NCBI GenBank assembly: GCA_024689485.1
Contig: JAILDK010000023.1
Span: 36,700 to 100,699 of the forward strand
Direction of reading: 5' to 3'
Length of the DNA stretch: 64,000 bases
From: Fibrobacter sp.
Lineage (GTDB): Bacteria > Fibrobacterota > Fibrobacteria > Fibrobacterales > Fibrobacteraceae
The translations under genes and the position numbers were made by a program. Shown here piece by piece: positions 46,845 to 56,631 of this stretch (the first letter of the stretch is position 1; every line of letters begins with the position of its first letter). The notes under the pieces were generated by a model. It did no database searches and had not been told where the DNA came from. It was given only the letters and a program-made list of their open reading frames with translations.

Positions 46845-48060
46845 AGGTTTCCTTTATTCGAGGAGGAACTCCGTAAATTTGAAGGATCTGCTTTCCGTCG
46901 GAAAAGACGGGAAGGGAATCTCTGACAAAAGCCGGAACTCCATTGTCTTCGAACCATTTTTTGAGCGGCCTCGCCCTTCCGCTAGGGGGAGCGTAAACAT
47001 CTCCGTCTAAACGAAAGCGCCAGTCGCCCAAAGGGGCTCGTTTTTTTTCAAAAAGATACAAATTGTGGGCTTTGGAGTCCCGCAGGGACCTGCAAAACCA
47101 AAGAATATGGCGGGATTTTTCAAAAATCAGCGATTTATCCCGGTTGGCAAAATTCGCCTTGAAATCGACGGAAGCAGGGAATTCGAATCCGAGCGTCTGA
47201 AGCCAGATCCTTAAAAGTTCCGCAGCGCCTTTTTCGCTTTTTTGGCTCAAATTTTCCCAAGCGGAATCGTGCAGGGCTACGATGTGCTCGTAAGGCGCAA
47301 TTTCTGCAGGAAAAGGCCAAAGTGAGGGGGGAACGATTTGCGGTTCCAGCTCTCGTTCGATTTGACAAAGGATCTTTTTGTAGACGTGAGCCCCGAGTTG
47401 CGCGATAAAGCACAATTGGTTCACGGCATTTTCGTTCTGCGCTTCGATTTGGGGAAGAATCGCGTGGCGGATAAAGTTGCGTTCAAAGGCTTTGTCCGAG
47501 TTGGTTTCGTCTTCGCGCCAGCTTAAATGATGCTTGGCGGCATACTCTTCGATTTCGGATCGGGGAACACTTAAAAATGGGCGGTAAACGCCGTCACTCC
47601 GAAATAGACGGATCCCGCTGAGCCCTTTGAGGCTCGTGCCGCGGCGAAGGCGCATCAGGAGCGTTTCCGCTTGGTCGTTGGCGTGGTGTGCTGTCAGAAT
47701 GGCTTCTGCACGGCAGTTCGAAAGCGCGGCAATTTCAAAGAGTGCCTTGTAACGGGCCTTCCGCGCGTTTTCTTCAATAGAACCGGAAGCTTTTAACGCT
47801 TCGCCGTCTAAATGGCGAATGAAAAGCGGAACGTTCAGCTGTCGGGCGAGTTCCTTGACAAAGGCTTCGTCTCGGTCGGCGGAATCTTTGCGAAGCCCGT
47901 GGTGAACGTGGGCAAGAGCAATCCAGTCGATTCCTAAAGCCTGTTGATTTTGCACAAAGTAATGCGCGAGGCAGACGGAGTCGACTCCTCCAGAAACGGC
48001 AAGAAGCAGTCGCTTCCAGCCGTGTCGTTGAAGTTGTCTGAGAATGCTTACTTTTCGCAC
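46837..48060 (-). CDS. tilS: tRNA(Ile)-lysidine synthetase TilS
   Basis: [47 protein letters not shown]; probable GTG start overlapping the hisI stop. Confidence 0.9.
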   Translation of the reverse strand: MRKVSILRQLQRHGWKRLLLAVSGGVDSVCLAHYFVQNQQALGIDWIALAHVHHGLRKDSADRDEAFVKELARQLNVPLFIRHLDGEALKASGSIEENARKARYKALFEIAALSNCRAEAILTAHHANDQAETLLMRLRRGTSLKGLSGIRLFRSDGVYRPFLSVPRSEIEEYAAKHHLSWREDETNSDKAFERNFIRHAILPQIEAQNENAVNQLCFIAQLGAHVYKKILCQIERELEPQIVPPSLWPFPAEIAPYEHIVALHDSAWENLSQKSEKGAAELLRIWLQTLGFEFPASVDFKANFANRDKSLIFEKSRHILWFCRSLRDSKAHNLYLFEKKRAPLGDWRFRLDGDVYAPPSGRARPLKKWFEDNGVPAFVRDSLPVFSDGKQILQIYGVPPRIKETYE

Positions 48061-48398
48061 TTCTTGAAGAAGCAGGAACGGGCGCCGGTATGGCAAGCGA
48101 CCTGCGGGCCTTGCATGCGGACTTCAAAAAGGAGCGCGTCGCTGTCGCAATCCGCGTACCAGTTTACGACGGTCATCACGTTGCCGCTCGTATCGCCCTT
48201 GTGCCAGTATTCCTTGCGGCTACGGCTCCAGAAGACCATTTCGCCGCATTCATTTGTACGGCGGAGCGCTTCTTCGTCCATCCAAGCCATCATCAGCACG
48301 TCGTGCTTGTCGGCGTCCTGGACGATTGCCGGGGCAAGCTTCTTGCCGCCGAATTCCACTTCAAACTTGACTTCTTTAATCAAATCTTCAAACTTCAT
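48048..48398 (-). CDS. hisI: Phosphoribosyl-AMP cyclohydrolase
   Basis: MMAWMDEEALRRTNECGEMVFWSRSRKEYWHKGDTSGN, DCDSDALLF. Confidence 0.94.
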   Translation of the reverse strand: MKFEDLIKEVKFEVEFGGKKLAPAIVQDADKHDVLMMAWMDEEALRRTNECGEMVFWSRSRKEYWHKGDTSGNVMTVVNWYADCDSDALLFEVRMQGPQVACHTGARSCFFKKCEK

Positions 48399-48407
48399 GA
48401 GAATTCC

Positions 48408-49673
48408 TTAGGAACGGATCTGGCCTTCGCCGATCAATACCCATTTGTAAGTGCAAAGGCTTTCGACACCCATCGGGCCTCGGGCGTGAATTTTGTCGGT
48501 GGAAATGCCGACTTCTGCACCGAGACCGTAAACGCCGCCGTCTGCAAGGCGTGTACTTGCGTTCACCATCACGCTCGAAGAATCGACGTTCGCGAGGAAG
48601 TATTCCTGTACCGCTTTGTCTTCGGCAATCACGGATTCCGTGTGACGGCTCGAATTCTTTTCGATGTGGTCACAGGCTTCTTCGACATTCTTCACAAAGC
48701 GAATGCTGAGCTTGAAGGCGAGATATTCGTGATGGTAACCGTCTTCTTCTTCAAAGTCCTTGACGTCGGAAAGGCGAGCCTGGGTTTCCTTGTCGCCGAA
48801 GAATTCCACTTTCTTTGCGCGAAGCGGATCGAGAATCTTCTTGACGTCGGCGTCGGAAAGGGCGCTGTCCAAAAGAAGGGTTTCCATGGTGTTGCAAGTG
48901 CCGCAGCGCTGCGTCTTCGCATTTTCCACGATTTTTGCCGCCATGTCGATGTTGGCGGACTTGTCCACGTAAATGTGGCAAATGCCGTTGAAGTGCTTGA
49001 TCACCGGAATAGAGCTCTGGTCGGTCACCGCGCGAATCAGGTTTTCACCGCCGCGAGGAATCACGAGGTCCAGGTATTCGCGCATCTTGAGAAGCGAACC
49101 GACAATCGCATGATCCGCGTATTCTACGAGCTGCACCGCATCCGGATCCACACCGAACTTTTGCAGGGCGCCGCGGAAAATATTTGCCAAAATCTTCGAA
49201 GAGTAAAGCGATTCCTTACCGCCGCGGAGAATGACCGCATTGCCCGCCTTAAAGCAGAGCGCTGCACCGTCAATCGTCACATTCGGACGGCTTTCGTAAA
49301 TGAAGAAAACGCATCCCAGCGGAACGCTCACACGGGAAATGTCCACGCCGTTATCCAGCTTGCGCTGTTCCAAAACTTTGCCGAGGGGATCGGCAAAAGT
49401 AGCGATCTGTTCCACGCCCACCGCGATTCCTTCGAGACGTTCATGGTTGAGCGTCAAGCGGTCATACTTGGCCGGGGAAATCTTGTCCTTGAATGCGGCG
49501 AGATCTTTCGCGTTTTCTTCGAGAATGAGTTTCTCGTTTTCACGCAAAGACTTGGCCACTTCGAAAAGGACCTGGTTACGGACATCCGCACGGACGGTGC
49601 GGATACGGGCAGATGCGGATCTTGCCTTTTTGGCAAGTCCGAGAGCGTATTCTTGAATTTCTTCTGAAGTCAT
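48408..49673 (-). CDS. proA: Gamma-glutamyl phosphate reductase
   Basis: VPLGCVFFIYESRPNVTIDGAALCFKAGNAVILRGGKES, RGGENLIRAVTDQSSIPVIKHFNGICHIYVD. Confidence 0.96.
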   Translation of the reverse strand: MTSEEIQEYALGLAKKARSASARIRTVRADVRNQVLFEVAKSLRENEKLILEENAKDLAAFKDKISPAKYDRLTLNHERLEGIAVGVEQIATFADPLGKVLEQRKLDNGVDISRVSVPLGCVFFIYESRPNVTIDGAALCFKAGNAVILRGGKESLYSSKILANIFRGALQKFGVDPDAVQLVEYADHAIVGSLLKMREYLDLVIPRGGENLIRAVTDQSSIPVIKHFNGICHIYVDKSANIDMAAKIVENAKTQRCGTCNTMETLLLDSALSDADVKKILDPLRAKKVEFFGDKETQARLSDVKDFEEEDGYHHEYLAFKLSIRFVKNVEEACDHIEKNSSRHTESVIAEDKAVQEYFLANVDSSSVMVNASTRLADGGVYGLGAEVGISTDKIHARGPMGVESLCTYKWVLIGEGQIRS

Positions 49674-49925
49674 ATCGGCAAATTAGCAATTTTTAAGCAC
49701 CGCGTTTTTATTCAAAAAGAATGTCCTGTTTTTCCGACGACTTGTGAAAGCGTTCGCTTTCGAGAGGGAGAATTCTTTTTTAGGGAAGAAAAGTTTCGTT
49801 TCGTGGCTCCGAGTCTCAAACATTTTTTTTTCAAACTTTTTTTAGAAGAAATCAAAATTGGAAAGTGTATGTTTTTTTTTACAATTCGCCAAAAATTGAA
49901 AATTTCAATCCATCGTGGAGGAAAA

Positions 49926-50339
49926 ATGAAAAAAATGATGTTGCTCGCAGCTTCTCTTGGTGCTTTTGCTTTGACAAGCTGTTCCAATTACACGCGTAGA
50001 CCTTATACGGAAATTCCTCTTGCCGAAGGGGAAGAGGAAGTCGCTCCGACCGAATTCTGCGCTTTTGAAGATTTTCCGAAGGATGTTCCGTTTAAATACG
50101 TTCACGCCGTTAAGGCTTCGAAGATGATCTATTCCGATCCAAAATCCTTGCGTCCGGCGATTGAAGAAAGAGTGCGTAAGAGAGGTGGAAACGCCGTCGG
50201 CAACTACCATGAAAATATCCGCTTCAGCGCCTTCTCGTTTACCCTGGTGCGCCCTGTTGCAAGCGGCGATGCCATCACCATTTTGAATACGCGAGGCAAG
50301 ACTTGCGAAGAAATGGGCGGAATGTCCTTTACCAAGTAA
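49926..50339 (+). CDS. Small lipoprotein
   Basis: MKKMMLLAASLGAFALTSCSNYTRR lipobox; GGAGG RBS; start revised. Confidence 0.75.
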   Translation: MKKMMLLAASLGAFALTSCSNYTRRPYTEIPLAEGEEEVAPTEFCAFEDFPKDVPFKYVHAVKASKMIYSDPKSLRPAIEERVRKRGGNAVGNYHENIRFSAFSFTLVRPVASGDAITILNTRGKTCEEMGGMSFTK

Positions 50340-51750
50340 CGCCGAGGTTACCGCTCATGCGGTAGCCTTTATAATCTCCCACGTAGAAGCTCTGGGTGTA
50401 ATTGGCGTACAGCCATTCAATCGGGGTGAACTTGAAGCCGAATCCGAATTCCTGGTAACGGAGAGTTGTCTTTTCGGCGAGGTAGGTTCTATCGGTCGGA
50501 TCGTACGGCGTATGGATGTCGTAAAGGTTTCCGCCGAATGCGGTATCCTTGGCGACGCTTGACGCAAAGAGCTTCATTTCGAGATCCTTGTATGCGGCTC
50601 GGACTTCCGTGTAGAATTCGCGAGAGTTCGGGCCGAGATTCGATCCAAAGCTTTGGCCGTAATGCGTGTACGTGTAACCGGCGCCTTTGTGATGCGTATA
50701 GACCCAAGGTTCGATCCAGGTGAATTCCGAATAGTAAGAAAGCAGAATCGGTCCGACTTGACGGTTGTCCGTTCCAAGGCCGAGGCTGGCCGCCCATTTG
50801 TTGCCCCACCAGGAATCGTCGAACATGCTGGTGGGCGTTTTCATATCGTCCCACAAAAGTTCGCCGTAGATTTCCCAGTTCGGAATCGTCTTGATGCTCA
50901 TGTCAAAAGAGATGCTCGTGTTTTCCAAGTCACCGGTGTAATGTTCGCAGAACAGGTATGGAATAAAAGGCGCCGCATAAATCCATTCAAAACCGCGGTT
51001 CGTACTGTCGGCGTCTTCGTTCGGATTGGAATCCTTGGCTTCCACGGTAGAACCGTAAACGATTGTTTCGCTTAAACCGAAGTCAATGTCCCAGGGAAGC
51101 TCCAAGTTCAAACGGTGCGCGTGAAAATATTTGCCCTTGTGCTTGTCGTGGTAAAGCTTGCCCGCATACTGCGTGTACGTCACCGGTCCAATTTCGAATT
51201 CATAGCCGAAGTAAGGCGTCGGCGCAGGAATTGCAATGCGGTCTGTCGAATCCATCCACGGACGGTAATTGTGGTCTGCGCCACGGAGCGTTAATTTGTT
51301 CCGACGGGCAGGTCCCCAAGAAAGGTAATCGACACCGCCCATCACGCGGATGTTTTCGTTAAAACGGTATTCGCTCGAAGCGGTAAAGGTGTCCCAGGTT
51401 CTTGAACTGGGGCTTTGCACGTTGTAAGGAATGCCGTTGTACGGATTGTAAGCCTTGTCTTCGTAAGTGCGCGTGGTGCGGTCGCTCATCACGCTTGCGC
51501 TCGCGTGGAAGATAAAGTTCTTGGTAATCGCTCCGTTGATGTAGAGGTTCACAAACAGGCTGTTTTCCACATGCTTGTCATCTTGGTCGGTGTTTGTAAA
51601 ACGCGAAACGGAAACCGAATCGCCGAGAGTTCCGCGAATGCGAAAATAAGCGGAGGAATCTCCAAAACCGATATGTCCCGGTTCCACGGCAAATGCGCTC
51701 ACCGCATAGAAGGCAAGGCTTAAAAGGACAAATACGAACGAACGTCTCAT
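50329..51750 (-). CDS. Outer-membrane protein, capsule-assembly Wzi-like
   Basis: Signal peptide; MGGVDYLSWGPARRNKLTLRGADHNYRPWM; alternating beta-barrel pattern; within a glycosyltransferase block; start revised. Confidence 0.6.
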   Translation of the reverse strand: MRRSFVFVLLSLAFYAVSAFAVEPGHIGFGDSSAYFRIRGTLGDSVSVSRFTNTDQDDKHVENSLFVNLYINGAITKNFIFHASASVMSDRTTRTYEDKAYNPYNGIPYNVQSPSSRTWDTFTASSEYRFNENIRVMGGVDYLSWGPARRNKLTLRGADHNYRPWMDSTDRIAIPAPTPYFGYEFEIGPVTYTQYAGKLYHDKHKGKYFHAHRLNLELPWDIDFGLSETIVYGSTVEAKDSNPNEDADSTNRGFEWIYAAPFIPYLFCEHYTGDLENTSISFDMSIKTIPNWEIYGELLWDDMKTPTSMFDDSWWGNKWAASLGLGTDNRQVGPILLSYYSEFTWIEPWVYTHHKGAGYTYTHYGQSFGSNLGPNSREFYTEVRAAYKDLEMKLFASSVAKDTAFGGNLYDIHTPYDPTDRTYLAEKTTLRYQEFGFGFKFTPIEWLYANYTQSFYVGDYKGYRMSGNLGVTW

Positions 51751-52673
51751 TTCAAAATTCCTTTCCCATTCAAAGAAAAGAGAAAAAGTTTCCAATGGAT
51801 CTTGGCGTTATCCCGAGCTGTTTTTTTGAAAAACGCAAACGGAACGAGCATTCCAAAGCGCATCAGGCTGCGGACAAATCGGAACGAACGCGAGAGCACA
51901 GCTCCACAATATCCAAAATGTTTGCGGTAAAAGTAAAGTTGCGAAGAATCGTGCTGCAGACTCCGCGAAAGTGCGTTCTTCGCCGAACCTCCGCCCAAGT
52001 GAACGATCGGAGCTTCCGCATTCAAAAGAAAGCGGTAACCGAGCTTGTACGCCCGATACGCAAAATCCTGATCTTCGTAATACATGAAAATTTTTTCGTC
52101 AAACATGCCCACGTCGAGGAATGTCTGAACGGGCATCATCCAGCAGACGGCATTTACCCAATCATTCGAAAGGAAATGCGTCTTTGCCACGGGCTTCGAT
52201 TCGCCATGGAGCTTTTTATCTGCGCCACGGACTGTGCGGAAGGCGTTGAAGAAAAATTCCGCATGCGAAAGAAAACGGTAATCCGTCCGTTGCAGGCTTC
52301 CGTCGCGGTTTTTCACAAGAGGTGCAAAGATCGTTTTGCCCAAATCTTTTTCCGCGTCTTCTCGAAGCTTTTCCATGGCTTCAACAGTCACGATGGTATC
52401 GTTGTTCAAAAAGCAGACGAAGTCAAAGTTTTCTTTTTCAAGACTTCTGCGGACAGCTTCATTGTTTGCAAAACCAAAGCCTTTGTTTTCGGAAAGCGCA
52501 TAGACGCTTACCTGCGGAAAATCTACGGCAAGCTTTTGCGGCGTACCGTCGGAACTCGCATTGTCTGCAATCGCAACCTTCCAGTTTTCAGACGGAAGTT
52601 TGGAAAGAACAGACAAGCAGTCTTTCGTCATCGCGTAGCCGTTATAAGTCACCAGGACAATCAGCGTTTTCAT
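51747..52673 (-). CDS. Glycosyltransferase family 2
   Basis: IVLVTYNGYAMTKDCLSVLSKL, IADNASSDGT, FVCFLNNDT, DEKIFMYYEDQDFAYRAYKLGYRF. Confidence 0.93.
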   Translation of the reverse strand: MKTLIVLVTYNGYAMTKDCLSVLSKLPSENWKVAIADNASSDGTPQKLAVDFPQVSVYALSENKGFGFANNEAVRRSLEKENFDFVCFLNNDTIVTVEAMEKLREDAEKDLGKTIFAPLVKNRDGSLQRTDYRFLSHAEFFFNAFRTVRGADKKLHGESKPVAKTHFLSNDWVNAVCWMMPVQTFLDVGMFDEKIFMYYEDQDFAYRAYKLGYRFLLNAEAPIVHLGGGSAKNALSRSLQHDSSQLYFYRKHFGYCGAVLSRSFRFVRSLMRFGMLVPFAFFKKTARDNAKIHWKLFLFSLNGKGILK

Positions 52674-53770
52674 TTGGCCTCCGCATGGAGCTTTTCGAAA
52701 ATCGCTTTCAATTTTTTAGCGGCGTGTTCCCATGAATAGCGTTTGATCACGCTCAATCGTTTTTCATTTTCCTTTTCGGAATAGGAAGCCTTTTCGGGAT
52801 GCGTGTAAAGTTCTTCGATTGCGTGGGCGATGCTTTCGGAATTTTTCGGATCAAAATAGATGCCGAGATTCCCTAAAAATTCTTGCATCGGCGAATCTTT
52901 AGAAACGAGGACGCGAGCTCCGTTTTGCAAGGCTTCGAGGGCGGGAAGTCCAAAGCCTTCGTAAAGCGTGGGGAACACAAAACCTTTGCAGGTCCTGTAA
53001 AGATTTTGCAGTTCTTCGGAGCTGACGAATCCGAGAATTTCTACGGAATTTCGAACGGGCGAATTTGCGAGCAAATCGTGGAACTCTTTGTTGTGCCATC
53101 CGGCAGGTCCTGCGATTTTGAGCTTCGGAGAAATTCCCTTGGCGTGTAAAATTTCAAGCGCTTGGATAAAGCGGGGAAGGTTCTTGCGCGGTTCCATGCT
53201 GCCCGTGAAGAACAAGAAGTCTTCTTTGGGCAAGGGGGCTTTGACCGTGTTTTGACTTGGAATGCCGTTCGGAATGATGCGGAGCTTTTGCTCCGGGATC
53301 GACGGATAGAATTTTTTCAGTTCCCGTGCGGTGAAGTTCGAGATGCAAAGGATGATGTCGGATTTGGAAAGCGAGCGTGTTCCGTAGTACTGCGTAATCG
53401 TTCGCACGCTGCGTTCCATCGTTTCGGGAAATCGGCGGTACACAAAATCGTGTACGGTCAAAACTTTGCAAATGCCTTTTGGTCTGCGCAAAAAGAGTGT
53501 CTGCTCCGGACCCCAGCAAACATCGATCTTTTGCTCTTTGGCAAGGCTTGGCAGTTCAAACTGCTGCCACAGGATTCCCGGCAATTTCGTTTTGGAAATG
53601 TGGTACGAAAAGTTTTTGGCAAAAAGTCGATAGCTGACCGGTGACGGGGAAAACAGAACATATTCGTTCTTGTGATCGATCTTCTGCAATTCGTCAAGCA
53701 GGCTTTCCAAGTAAACTTTGAGCCCAGCGGAATTCGAACGCAACAATTTAACGTCAATACCGATGCGCAT
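52670..53770 (-). CDS. Glycosyltransferase family 4 (GT1-like)
   Basis: MRIGIDVKLLRSNSAGLKVYLESLL; FTGSMEPRKNLPRFIQAL; FPTLYEGFGLPALEALQNGARVLVS; start revised to 53770. Confidence 0.94.
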   Translation of the reverse strand: MRIGIDVKLLRSNSAGLKVYLESLLDELQKIDHKNEYVLFSPSPVSYRLFAKNFSYHISKTKLPGILWQQFELPSLAKEQKIDVCWGPEQTLFLRRPKGICKVLTVHDFVYRRFPETMERSVRTITQYYGTRSLSKSDIILCISNFTARELKKFYPSIPEQKLRIIPNGIPSQNTVKAPLPKEDFLFFTGSMEPRKNLPRFIQALEILHAKGISPKLKIAGPAGWHNKEFHDLLANSPVRNSVEILGFVSSEELQNLYRTCKGFVFPTLYEGFGLPALEALQNGARVLVSKDSPMQEFLGNLGIYFDPKNSESIAHAIEELYTHPEKASYSEKENEKRLSVIKRYSWEHAAKKLKAIFEKLHAEAK

Positions 53771-54720
53771 CAGGACTTCCCCAACAGATGCTTGCAAAGC
53801 GGGAATCCGAGGGAGGCTCCCAAAATTTTCTTCACCCTTTTCAAAGGTGTGCAACCCGGATACAGAGCTTCTTGATTTTTCCAAAGCCAGGGAATGGTGG
53901 AAAAGTTCGGAGAATGTTCTAGGCTTGTCTTCAAAAATTCTCGGTAGCGTTCCACAAAAAGGATTTCCTGCGTCGTAAGATTCAAACGGTCCGCTGCCGC
54001 CAGAAGGCCTTCTGCAACGCATTGATTGATCTTTAACGCTTCCGACATGGAAATCTTTGGTGCGATGCCGACGGAATTCTTGTCGTGGATGCGGTAATTC
54101 AAAACCGCTTCCGGGATCGCTTGGACGCCGCCGTTCTTTGCCGCACAAAGGGTAATCCATTCGTCGTAAACCGGAATCCATTCCGGAATCGGCAAAATTT
54201 GCGAAAGGAGGGAAGCCTTAAAAAGCGAAAGGCAACCGTTCGCATTGTTCGTTCCCGAAAGGCGTGCACAGAAAGGAATTTCCGGGGAAATGCCCGCCAA
54301 AGCTCTCCAGGAATCTGCAATCTGCTTGCCTTCTGCATTGATCACGTGGGCGTCGCCAAACACAAAACTCGGAGCGTCTTCTGCGAGAAACGCCTTTTCC
54401 AAAAGTTCAAATTTGTTCGGAAGCCAAATGTCGTCCTGGTCTGCGATTGCAATCAGGTCGTCTTGTTCCGCGACTTTTTGAATTTCCTTCAGCGCATCCG
54501 AAAAGGCTTGCCGATGTCCGCCGTTCTTTTGACGGACAAGAATCTGCATGGGAAGCTTCGAAGCGTATTCCTGAAGGATCGAAAGGGTGCTGTCATTCGA
54601 GGCGTCGTCCACGGCGATGATACGGTCGGCACGGCGATTCTGCGTCAGCAGAGAATCGAGCATCGGTGCAAGGAACCGTTCTCCATTATAAGTGGCGAGT
54701 GCGACGAAAATTTTAGACAT
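53770..54720 (-). CDS. Glycosyltransferase family 2
   Basis: FVALATYNGERFLAPMLDSLLTQNRRADRIIAVDDASNDST; IADQDDIWLPNK. Confidence 0.93.
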   Translation of the reverse strand: MSKIFVALATYNGERFLAPMLDSLLTQNRRADRIIAVDDASNDSTLSILQEYASKLPMQILVRQKNGGHRQAFSDALKEIQKVAEQDDLIAIADQDDIWLPNKFELLEKAFLAEDAPSFVFGDAHVINAEGKQIADSWRALAGISPEIPFCARLSGTNNANGCLSLFKASLLSQILPIPEWIPVYDEWITLCAAKNGGVQAIPEAVLNYRIHDKNSVGIAPKISMSEALKINQCVAEGLLAAADRLNLTTQEILFVERYREFLKTSLEHSPNFSTIPWLWKNQEALYPGCTPLKRVKKILGASLGFPLCKHLLGKS

Positions 54721-54753
54721 AATTTTCAATAAAATAGTATAAATTAGGGGTAT

Positions 54754-55899
54754 ATGGTACCAAAGAAGAAAGTCGTCATTGTCTGTGATAAGAACTCGAG
54801 AACCAGTTTCGGGCGTTTAACGCTGGATTTGGAACATACGCTCTTCGCGGATTTTGATGTTTCGATTCTTTGGTTGAAGACTCCCAAGTATTTTCCGGAC
54901 GACGACAAGGCGCTTCCGGAAGAACGCGGCACCAAGAGTACTTCGATTTGGGCAAAGTCCCTGCACACGGGATTCTTCAAATTCCGCGAACCGTTTGTGC
55001 AACATCTGCAAGAACTCGACCCGACGATTGTCTTTTTCATTCGCCCGGAACTCGGCTTCTTGGTGCCTGTCGCCAAAAAGGCTTGCCCGAACGCGAAAAC
55101 GGTCGTGCTGATTCACGACACCTTTGCAGAAACGCTCTATCCGTTCAGCGTCAAGTTCAAACTCATTTCCAAATTCTACGCAAAACCGACAGCCAAGGCG
55201 GACGGCTTTGTGTACAATTCCCGCTATTCCAAAAAGGAAGCGGAAAAGTATTACGGCATCGCCGGCCGCCCGAATGCGGTGACGGGTCTTCCGCTGAATT
55301 CGCTTTACTACAACCAGAATTCCGACCGGATGCTTTACCGCTCCAAGCGGGAAACGTTCCGTGAAGACTTGGGTATCAAAGGCTTCAAGGCGATGGTCTT
55401 GAACGTCAGCTTGCCCGAAAAACGCAAGAATCTCGCCACGTTCTTCGACATGGCAAAGGCTCGCCCGGATGTGGCATTTGTTCGCATTGGAAAGGTGAAC
55501 CGTCAGGTTCAAATGCTCCTAGAACAGCGTCACCTGAACAACGTTTTTCACTTCACGAGTCTTTCGGTGACAAATCTGCGCGAGTTCTATCGCCATGCGG
55601 ATCTGTTTGTGCAGCCTTCTTTCCAGGAAGGTTTTGGACTGCCTCCACTTGAAGCCATCGCGTGTGGAACTCCGGTGGTCTGTGCGAAGACAACCGCTTT
55701 GGATGAAATTTTCTCTGGCGTCTGCCCGACCGTTTCTCCGGCGACGAATGTGCAGGGCTATTTGGATGTATTGCAGTCGGTACTCGACGGCAAGTATGAA
55801 TATGATGCCGAAAAGGTCTCGAAGCTGCTTGCACGTTACAGCATCAAGACGATTGCAGATAAATTAAGCGCTTTCTTCTATTCGATTCTCGACCGCTAA
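54754..55899 (+). CDS. Glycosyltransferase family 4
   Basis: DLFVQPSFQEGFGLPPLEAIACGTPVVCAKTTALDEI. Confidence 0.92.
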   Translation: MVPKKKVVIVCDKNSRTSFGRLTLDLEHTLFADFDVSILWLKTPKYFPDDDKALPEERGTKSTSIWAKSLHTGFFKFREPFVQHLQELDPTIVFFIRPELGFLVPVAKKACPNAKTVVLIHDTFAETLYPFSVKFKLISKFYAKPTAKADGFVYNSRYSKKEAEKYYGIAGRPNAVTGLPLNSLYYNQNSDRMLYRSKRETFREDLGIKGFKAMVLNVSLPEKRKNLATFFDMAKARPDVAFVRIGKVNRQVQMLLEQRHLNNVFHFTSLSVTNLREFYRHADLFVQPSFQEGFGLPPLEAIACGTPVVCAKTTALDEIFSGVCPTVSPATNVQGYLDVLQSVLDGKYEYDAEKVSKLLARYSIKTIADKLSAFFYSILDR

Positions 55900-55902
55900 G
55901 TT

Positions 55903-56631
55903 TTAGTGCGTCGAAACCTTTTCAAACATTTCTTTTGTAAAGCGAGAAAGCTCGGTTACCGCTAGGGATTTGGCGTCGAGCTGTTTTCGATTTTTAAAAA
56001 GGGCGTTTAGCGCTGCCGGGTGGCGCAGGGCGAACTTGAAATACTGGATGATGTCCAGATCTTTGTAATAGACGCGTCCGAGTTCGCGGATGCAGTTCGG
56101 TTTGGAATCCGGCTTGGCGGCGATGGATTCGATTTCGATCCGCGGCGTGGCAAAGAGGTTCGCCCCCAAGTGCAAGGCTCGAAGTCCCAGATCAAAAAAG
56201 CGGATGTCGGTTTGAAGTTCCGGGTCAAAGCCGTGTAACGCGTGGAGAAGACGTGTGGAATAGATGCCGCATTCCGGGGAAACGCTTGCAATCGGACGGA
56301 TCTCACGGTCTGCGTTACTGCGGAATTCTTCTTCGAGTCCGTGTTTGGAATCGATCAAAAATCCCGACGAAAATACCTGGTGCGATTCTGCGTGAAAAAT
56401 ACGCGGAGCAAAGGCGTCGGCGTAGGGAAATTCCACGCAGATGTCGGCGACCGCGTTCAGAAAATCGCGCGTCATGCGGATTCCCGGCGAAACGAGAATT
56501 GTCCATTCCGCATCCAGTTCCGGAAGCACTTCCGAAAAATCTTCGGCAAAAAACCATCCAAGAGCGCGGTCCTCGATTTGAGGATGGAGCTTTTCCTTGG
56601 AAAGAACGATGATATCAAACTGTCTTTGCAT
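55903..56631 (-). CDS. Glycosyltransferase-like hypothetical protein
   Basis: WTILVSPGIRMTRDFLNAV..., CGIYSTRLLHALHGFDPELQTDIRFFDLGLRAL resembles GT2 C-terminal regions. Confidence 0.55.
   Translation of the reverse strand: MQRQFDIIVLSKEKLHPQIEDRALGWFFAEDFSEVLPELDAEWTILVSPGIRMTRDFLNAVADICVEFPYADAFAPRIFHAESHQVFSSGFLIDSKHGLEEEFRSNADREIRPIASVSPECGIYSTRLLHALHGFDPELQTDIRFFDLGLRALHLGANLFATPRIEIESIAAKPDSKPNCIRELGRVYYKDLDIIQYFKFALRHPAALNALFKNRKQLDAKSLAVTELSRFTKEMFEKVSTH

Noticed and set aside
49800-49900. Poly-T runs before the lipoprotein gene as phased bent DNA or a small RNA
   Set aside because: AT-rich intergenic sequence without clear hairpin or phasing I can support.
53771-54181. N-terminal extension of the GT4 ORF
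   Set aside because: Overlaps the upstream GT2 coding region; ATG at 53770 with ATGA overlap begins a canonical GT4 N-terminus.
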